A stretch of DNA of 64,000 nucleotides from Lonicera japonica (Eukaryota; Streptophyta; Magnoliopsida; Dipsacales; Caprifoliaceae), in assembly GCA_021464415.1 (NCBI GenBank), contig CM038466.1, forward strand, positions 21,143,017-21,207,016. Reading direction: 5' to 3'. Positions 58,370-64,000 of this stretch are shown here, piece after piece (within the stretch, counting starts at the first letter, position 1; each line of letters begins with the position of its first letter). The notes beneath the pieces were generated by a model, which was given only the letters and a program-made list of their open reading frames with translations, was not told the origin of the DNA and searched no databases. The translations under genes were made by a program, and so were the position numbers.

Positions 58370-58655
58370 GGGTGGTGATGTTGGCACTCCAAAAATACTT
58401 GGTAACACTCTCACTTTAATTCGATCATTCGCAACCGAGTAAAGTGTCTATTATTCGGTTGTTGAAGACCGAATATAGGTCTATATATTCGGTTCTTGAC
58501 AACCGAGTAAGGCATTTTCAAGTTTTTTTAAATTTTTGCAAGTTTATATTCGGTCTTTCACAACCGAATAACGTATACGATATTTGGTTATTAAGGATCG
58601 AATGAAAAGTGAGAGTGTTTTCAAGAGATTTTGGGGGTGCCAACATCACCACCCC
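58370..58655. mobile_element. MITE with about 46-bp TIRs and repeated ATTCGGTT motifs
   Basis: The left end reads GGTGGTGATGTTGGCACTCC (from 58371) and continues to 'aacactctcact'. The right end is its inverse, from 'agtgagagtgtt' to 'ccaacatcaccacccc' (58655). Flanks ATTTTTTG and ATTTTTTTG suggest an 8-9 bp duplication, as in Mutator or hAT-derived MITEs. The interior holds alternating 'attcggttgttga' / 'caaccgaata' motifs, so the element can fold internally too. Confidence 0.75.
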
Positions 58656-59060
58656 ATTTTTTTGTTTTTTTATTTTATTTTTTATTTGTGTGTCCTTTCA
58701 AGAGATTTTTAAGTGTTTTCAAGGATCGAATGAAAAATGTACCTCTATTTACTCTTCAAAATAAATTTCTTCTTATTTGGGTAAAAATAAATATTTTTTG
58801 ACAAAAAATAGAACTGAGTTGTACACGTTAATTGGTGGATTGTATCCACACGGCAAATCCGGCTGGATTAATGAGCCGGCCAGTCTACCTATTGATTCCA
58901 CGTGGTGGCGCCGTTTGCGTAGCGTTGGGAAAACATTTTATTTTTTTAAAGGGAATGTTTCACCTTAAACTTTTAGCGCATCCACGAGACCTATTATCCC
59001 TTCAAGCGAAGGCAAACTCCCATCTTTTCCAACCAATAATGCCTACTCATTGAATATCAT

Positions 59061-59973
59061 CGGGGTGTGTTTGAATACGTAATTTTAGAATTTTATTAAA
59101 ATTGTAATTCTGTAATTTTATAATTTCAAAAATTATAATACTATTATTTGAATTGTATTTAGTTTTTATTTGAAATTCTAATAAAATTTAAAATTTATTT
59201 ATTTTGCTAAATTGTAAAATTCATTTGAAATTTCAAATAAACAATAAGGCGGTGATAGTTGATATTCATTTAATATATATACTTTGTATATATATATGTG
59301 TGTATGTGTATATATATATTATGTTTAATGTATATGTACATATATGTTATATATACAGAAGTCTTTTATAACGAGAAAGATTAAATACGTGAGGTGGAGA
59401 GTTACATGTGTACATATGTAATTTATACATATATATATGTATATGTATGTATGTATCTGTGTAGTTACTTTTTTTTTCCTCGAAACAGAGGCTATGAAGG
59501 CTTGCTTTGTGTGTGTGGTGGGGGGTGTTTACTGCTGCTGGGGTTGGGGTAGGGTGATATCAGTGTGACGTGTGTAGCTACTTCTTCCTCTTTTTTCTTA
59601 ACTTTTTTTTTTTAAAACAGGGTGATGTGAAGAGCTGCCTAGGGGGTGGATTTGGGTGGGGAAGAAGAAAAAAGGGGGGGGGGGGGGGGGGGTCGCTGCT
59701 GTTGGAGTGGGGTGAGGTGGGGTGTGTATGGGGTGGGGGTGATATGACTGGTGATGGTGAATTATTATTATTTATTTATTTATTAATATTTTTTTTACAA
59801 TTCAATAAAAATTAGAATTAAAAAACTCTAAATCTTTAAGGAACTCAATCCTTTATAATTTTTGGTTTTAGAATTCTAAAACTACACATTTTAACATATC
59901 CAAACAGTAGAATTCTAAAACAATCCCCCAATTCCAATTATATGGTATAAAATTGAGGTTGCCAAACATACCC
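59061..59973. mobile_element. Candidate TIR element with G-rich core
   Basis: The left end GGGGTGTGTTTGAATACG and right end (reverse complement GAGGGTATGTTTGGCAACC) share a GGGTRTGTTTG core, and the next bases on both sides are 'ttttagaatttta'-like. The interior includes TA-rich dinucleotide runs (59270-59450) and a G-rich segment. No coding sequence is recognised, and the target duplication is uncertain. Confidence 0.4.
59500..59760. repeat. G-rich tract with a 19-base G homopolymer
   Basis: Multiple GGGG and GGGGG runs on the plus strand include an uninterrupted run of 19 G at 59674-59692, enough for several G-quadruplexes. The homopolymer length may be affected by sequencing. The Gly-rich open frame across it (59570-59815) is a composition artefact. 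Confidence 0.8.
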
Positions 59974-60316
59974 TCAATTTCAAAATTTCTTTTAATTATC
60001 ACATTATTTTTTGGTAAAACATTTAAATTTCACGTGAAGAATAGGTATTGCAATTTTTTATTTTTTTGTAATTTATGTTTAATCCTTGTAATTTATTTTT
60101 CAAAAGACACTATTTATAGAAGGGAATCAAATAATTGTTTTTAAATAAGCAAACTTTCTTTCTAATTACTCGACTATTTTTCACTTTTCTTAAATATATC
60201 TCTCATTAAATTGTATACATTGAGCAGCACGCACATCTTGTGTGCATGTTACCCAGTTGTATTAAAATGAAAGCCTCAATTGTTTGTTATGACATCAAAA
60301 GTTTGATAATTGCCTC
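59974..60316. other. Intergenic, no gene recognised
   Basis: AT-rich, no feature supported. Confidence 0.4.
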
Positions 60317-60420
60317 TTTTTTTATTATTATTATTGTATTATAAAAATATATTACTGATTAGACTCGAATTCACAACTTTAAAGTTAAAAGTAACACTTT
60401 TCAACAATTAAACCAACAAT
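60317..60420 (-). repeat. Candidate short tRNA-derived retroposon
   Basis: On the minus strand, 'ttggtttaattgttgaaaag' resembles an A box and 'gtgaattcgagtctaatc' a B box about 45 bases later. The sequence then ends in an A-rich 'aataataataaaaaaag' tail. This is suggestive only. Confidence 0.3.
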
Positions 60421-61820
60421 ATTTTTAAATTTTATCTTCACATTTTAAATTAAATTTATACGTGTATAAAAATAATACAAGCTCACGCATTGTGTGCATT
60501 TATGTCTAAAACAAAACTAAATTTTGTTTCAATGGGACAATATATTAGTCAGGTCTCTACAAATAATTCATCTTTACATTTTGATGTGATTCCGTGTCCT
60601 AGTGCTTTTAGCTTACTCCTTGGATGATGGAAGAAGAGAAATTTCTGTTGCGCATATCATTTAAACTACCACCACTGACAATAGATTGACCACCGCATCA
60701 CGAGGGACCTTCTTATTAGGATGACAAAATATAAGTAAAAAAAAACACTCAATACTTTCATACATAAAAGTATAAATAAAAAAATTTAATATAAAAAAAT
60801 ATATATTTGTAGGAGACTATTTATTCTAAGTGTAGATGGTGTAAATCTAACCGAACTCAAATGAGACGGAATTGACCCAAACCGATAGAGTTGATAATTA
60901 GATCCATTAAAAGTGATAAAAATGAACAGTGAGATGGTAATAGTGAACCTAGATTTTTTGTTGGTGAGGGTAGGTTCTTCCAATAGTTTTTATATCCAAT
61001 CTAGCGGTATATCTTCCTTGGGTGAGTGATGGTATCTTTTATTTAGTTCAAATGGCCTAATTTAGAATGGTTACAAAAAGAATATGGTTCTTCTCTTAAA
61101 GAGAAAGTTAGCGTATTTTAAAACAAGCTAAAAGAAGATCCTTTCAAATGAGCTGTCTCTTTTTATTTATATGTGTAGAATTAGAATCACAATACTCATT
61201 AGGTTAACAATAAAATGACCACAAAGCGAATGACTTGCTCATCAAACTTGAACTTTTCACATGGGGTGTGTGTTCTTATCCACAAATGGTTTTAAAGTTT
61301 ACAGATGTTAAATTCTCATTCGTCCAGGCGCCCATATTGGCAACAGACACTAATAGTGTTTATAAAGACAGGTTTCTCTTTCGTATTGGTTTGGATGCCC
61401 ACGTCGGTGCCCCAGTTATCTTTGATTTCACAGTTATGCTCGAATAGTACATTTTTACTTAGCTACTCGCCTATGCTTTTATCAAGAAATTGTTGATTCA
61501 CGCTTCTCTTTCTGAGTTAGTTCCGTAAATCTTAAGCCTGTCTTCAGATACCCTGCCCGGATACAGGTTCCAAAATTATGTTCCCACACTAAGGTACGTG
61601 TGATAACAAGCTAAAATAATTTATAAATTTAAGGACTACTATTGACACTTATTAAAATATTTTTTAATATTTTATTTGATTAAATATACTTTAAATACTC
61701 AATATTTAAAAGCCAAATTATTGTTAAGTATTAAAAAATTTATATTAGCTTAGTCCCTAAATATCTAGTATAGATACATATATTCTATACACATAGATGG
61801 AGTAAAAATGCACATATTTA
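60421..61820. other. Intergenic, no gene recognised
   Basis: A 70-codon plus-strand frame at 61235-61447 has fairly ordinary protein composition but no known motif, start context or splice partner. Nothing else can be supported. Confidence 0.4.
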
Positions 61821-62213
61821 GGTGGTGTTTGGTTAATGTTTCTAGATAAGTTTTCTAGACAAGTTTTTAAAAATTTGGTGTTTGGTTGAATGTTTTGAGT
61901 TAGAGTTTTTATGTTGAAAAGTGAATCTGGTTTTGTTTGACTTTTTTTCAACCAATGAAAAAACGCATAAAAAATTTCAAAAAATAGTCACAATGGATCT
62001 TATTTTATAGATTTCGATGAGTAGGTTTCAAATATATATATATTATATTATTTTTTGATTTTTGGATTTAAAGTTATGGCGTTTTAAAAAAAATTTAAAA
62101 AGAAAAAATATAGTGAAATAAATTTTGAAAAGTGTAAAAATAGAATTGATTTTAAATTATGTTTTGAGAAAAAATTTTAAAATCTTGCTCAGAAATAAAA
62201 ACCAAGCAAGCCC
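61821..62213. mobile_element. Tourist/PIF-Harbinger-like MITE (393 bp)
   Basis: TTA (61818-61820) precedes GGTGGTGTTTGGTTAATG. The right end 'aaaaccaagcaagccc' (62213) is followed by TTA (62214-62216). The reverse complement of the right end is GGGCTTGCTTGGTTTT, matching the left end in the TTTGGTT core and resembling the 43005 MITE ends. It lies about 280 bp upstream of the MAPK TATA box. Confidence 0.6.
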
Positions 62214-62491
62214 TTAATATTTAAAGATCTAGACAATATTAAAATAATAAAAAATATGTTAGTACATGATAAGAGCAGTTCCCTAAATTTTGGTGCTCGA
62301 GATATATTTTCATTTGATATTTAGGAATGGATGTCGTTTATACATCCCATAGCTGAGCCTAGCCGAGCCGAGCAGCAGTGAGCCGGCGGATGATGTACGT
62401 GTACTGTAGTGGTTTTGTCGAATTTGTTGGTTAAGGTGCATGAATGAGAAAGAAAGAAAGAGTGAGTGGAAGTATAACCCTTTCCTTCAAT

Positions 62492-62499
62492 ATAAAAGA
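62492..62499 (+). promoter_or_regulatory. TATA box of MAPK gene
   Basis: 'cttcaatataaaagaaag' is a good TATA match followed by a purine-rich 'gggagggag' stretch and 'ccagagagaga'. It lies upstream of the leader with the uORFs and intron. Confidence 0.5.
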
Positions 62500-62596
62500 A
62501 AGTATAAGGGAGGGAGTGGTTGATTAACTAATAATAATAATCCAGAGAGAGATGGTTCGGTAGATGTCCTGATTTTTTTGGCACCGAAGAATCCTC

Positions 62597-62677
62597 ATGC
62601 GCCACCGCCCAGCTTATATCCCTGTTGAATTCGCGAAATTTCAATTCTTGTTGGGGTTTTCAACTCTGGAGCTCTGA
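62597..62677 (+). promoter_or_regulatory. uORF of 26 codons in the MAPK leader
   Basis: The ATG at 62597 opens MRHRPAYIPVEFAKFQFLLG..., ending TGA at 62675-62677. A three-codon uORF (ATG GTT CGG TAG) lies just before it, near 62552. Both are in the presumed first leader exon and would be met by scanning ribosomes before the MAPK start. Whether this peptide is conserved is unknown. Confidence 0.4.
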
Positions 62678-62989
62678 CGAGCCTTAATTTCGAGATTGAG
62701 CAAGTATTTATTAGGTAGCTGCTGAGATAATCTGGACAATCCAAGGAATATTAATTTCTCATTTGTTTAATTGCATGGGTTTTGGTTCAATTTGGGGCCG
62801 AAAGTTAAGGGATTTTTGGCTTTGCTTCTTTATGCCAATTATAGATTTGCCTTTTACGTGGATCATGTTACAATAAGTAGTGAATTTGGGGAAGTTTGAT
62901 GAAAAAGAAAAGTTCAAATTCTGCAATTGAATAATTCAAAGGAAACTGAACAGAATAAAGAAGAAGCAGAAGAAGATTGAATAGCAGCA

Positions 62990-63238
62990 AGTAAGCATCT
63001 ATTCCCCCACCCCACCCCCATCCCTTTCTTAAACTGTTAAGATGTCTTAGTGAGTTATATTATAAGGTCTGATTTTAGTTAATTTAGTTCAACATTTCTA
63101 TTGTTTTCCCCTTGCCGATGAGTTAGCTTAATTGTTGACATGTATGTTTATAACTTTTATATATTTTATGTTTCTTGATTGTTGAATTTAAGTGTGTTTT
63201 TTGTTAATTGCAAAGCCTGTTTAATGGTAATTAGCAGC
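62990..63238 (+). other. Putative 5' UTR intron of MAPK gene
   Basis: 'agcagcaa|GTAAGCATC' (donor near 62990) and 'ggtaattagCAG|CGGAATG' (acceptor near 63238) fit GT-AG. The body is T-rich, and the acceptor lies three bases before the start-codon context. Removing it also removes an in-frame upstream ATG. Confidence 0.5.
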
Positions 63239-63241
63239 GGA

Positions 63242-63664
63242 ATGGCAACTCTTGTGGAGCCCCCAAATGGAATTAGGCCACGAGGGAAGCATTATTATAC
63301 AATGTGGCAAACTTTGTTTGAGATTGATACGAAATATGTACCAATCAAACCGATAGGCAGGGGAGCCTATGGCATAGTGTGTTCTTCGATTGATAGGGAA
63401 AAGAATGAGAAAGTTGCAATCAAGAAGATTAACAACGTATTTGGGAATCGGGTTGATGCGTTGAGAACCCTTAGGGAATTGATGCTGCTTCGGCACATCA
63501 AGCATGAGAATGTGATTGCTCTCAAGGATGTTATGATGCCCATTTACAGGGCTAGTTTCAAAGATGTATATTTGGTTTATGAGTTGATGGATTCGGATCT
63601 TCATCATATTATAAAATCGTCGCAGCCTCTCTCGAACGACCACTGCAAATACTTTTTGTTCCAG
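63242..63664 (+). CDS. Group C mitogen-activated protein kinase, exon 1 (partial)
   Basis: The 141-codon exon begins [20 protein letters not shown] and ends YFLFQ at a GT donor (63665), where group C plant MAPKs (MPK1/2/7/14 type) have their first intron. Visible kinase elements are the Gly loop GRGAYG (39-44), the catalytic Lys in VAIKK (Lys61), the C-helix Glu in TLREL (Glu79) and the hinge [11 protein letters not shown]. The TEY activation loop and the rest of the kinase would be in exons beyond 64000. In relatives the enzyme is phosphorylated by an upstream MAPKK and acts in stress and growth signalling. The start is the Met of the family N-terminus; the upstream in-frame ATG lies in the leader intron. 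The symbol is left open because MPK7 and MPK1/2 types cannot be split from exon 1. Confidence 0.93.
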
Positions 63665-64000
63665 GTATTAAATTTTCTCTCAAGTAGTTTATGATGTGTG
63701 ATTTCATTTTGAATTGATGTGACCTCAGCTAGAGTTATATCTTTGCTCTCTTTGGGTGTGAAACTGTGAATGTACGACAATTTTTTTCATATAACACATG
63801 TTGGTCTGCTTTTAACAATAACATTCAAACCAGTTCTTAATACTGAATACATCTTCTCGAACATTGGAATGTCTACCCTTATGAGTTATGAAGATTGCAT
63901 TGGTCATTGAATTGCACAAAAGACTCATGCTAATCATCTTGAAGCAGGTAGTCAGTTTTTAGTTTGGAAAGCCATGATTAACTTAGAAAAATCGATGCTT
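63665..64000 (+). other. First coding intron of MAPK gene, runs off the window
   Basis: It starts GTATTAAATTTTC. No exon matching the expected next kinase block (LLRGLKYLHSA-like) is seen before the window ends. Confidence 0.6.

Noticed and set aside
59570..59815. Gly-rich open frame across the G-run
   Set aside because: Its composition follows from the G homopolymer and GGGG runs.
61235..61447. 70-codon plus-strand frame near the MAPK gene
   Set aside because: No recognisable motif, and an overlapping frame of similar length exists; most likely chance.

Overview
The window is AT-rich nuclear DNA of a dicot plant. This rests on intron-bearing plant genes (a 20S proteasome beta-6 subunit, two AAA-ATPases with an N-terminal anchor, the first exon of a group C MAP kinase) and on plant-type mobile DNA (a Ty3/gypsy Tat element, Helitrons, TTA-flanked MITEs, an endogenous caulimovirid). 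The species cannot be named from the sequence. No rRNA, tRNA, CRISPR or bacterial operon structure is visible.

Layout. 1-7.9 kb is gene-poor and holds old repeats: an LTR-like fragment, a CACTA-type end, a SINE-like unit, a hairpin-rich tandem array split by a solo LTR with a perfect 5-bp target duplication, and a MITE. 7.9-17.1 kb is a 9.2-kb unit bounded by inverted ends. Inside it, on the minus strand, lies a near unit-length (about 7.9 kb) degenerate caulimovirid genome with its own TATA box, tRNA-Met type primer site and one long broken polyprotein frame. 17.4-26.0 kb is a tandem duplication of a roughly 455-bp host segment carrying four Helitron-type insertions. Each copy serves as the empty-site reference for insertions in the other, so the ends of the two largest can be placed to the base. 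27.8-41.7 kb is a Russian-doll locus: a plus-strand AAA-ATPase pseudogene is split at its intron/exon-2 border by a solo LTR, and that LTR is split by an 11.7-kb Tat-lineage retrotransposon. The Tat element carries gag-pol on the minus strand and a separate antisense gene on the plus strand.

Genes. 42.3-44.2 kb (minus) and 53.9-55.5 kb (minus) are intact two-exon AAA-ATPases with the same intron position. With the pseudogene they form a local paralog cluster. The seven-exon proteasome gene (48.9-52.6 kb, plus) lies between them. The MAP kinase gene begins near 62.5 kb (plus) with an intron in its leader and runs off the window. Spaces between these genes hold MITEs, a G-homopolymer region and otherwise featureless AT-rich DNA.

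The genes do not form a functional pathway. What ties the window together is layered transposition, with enough intact target duplications and empty sites to order the events.
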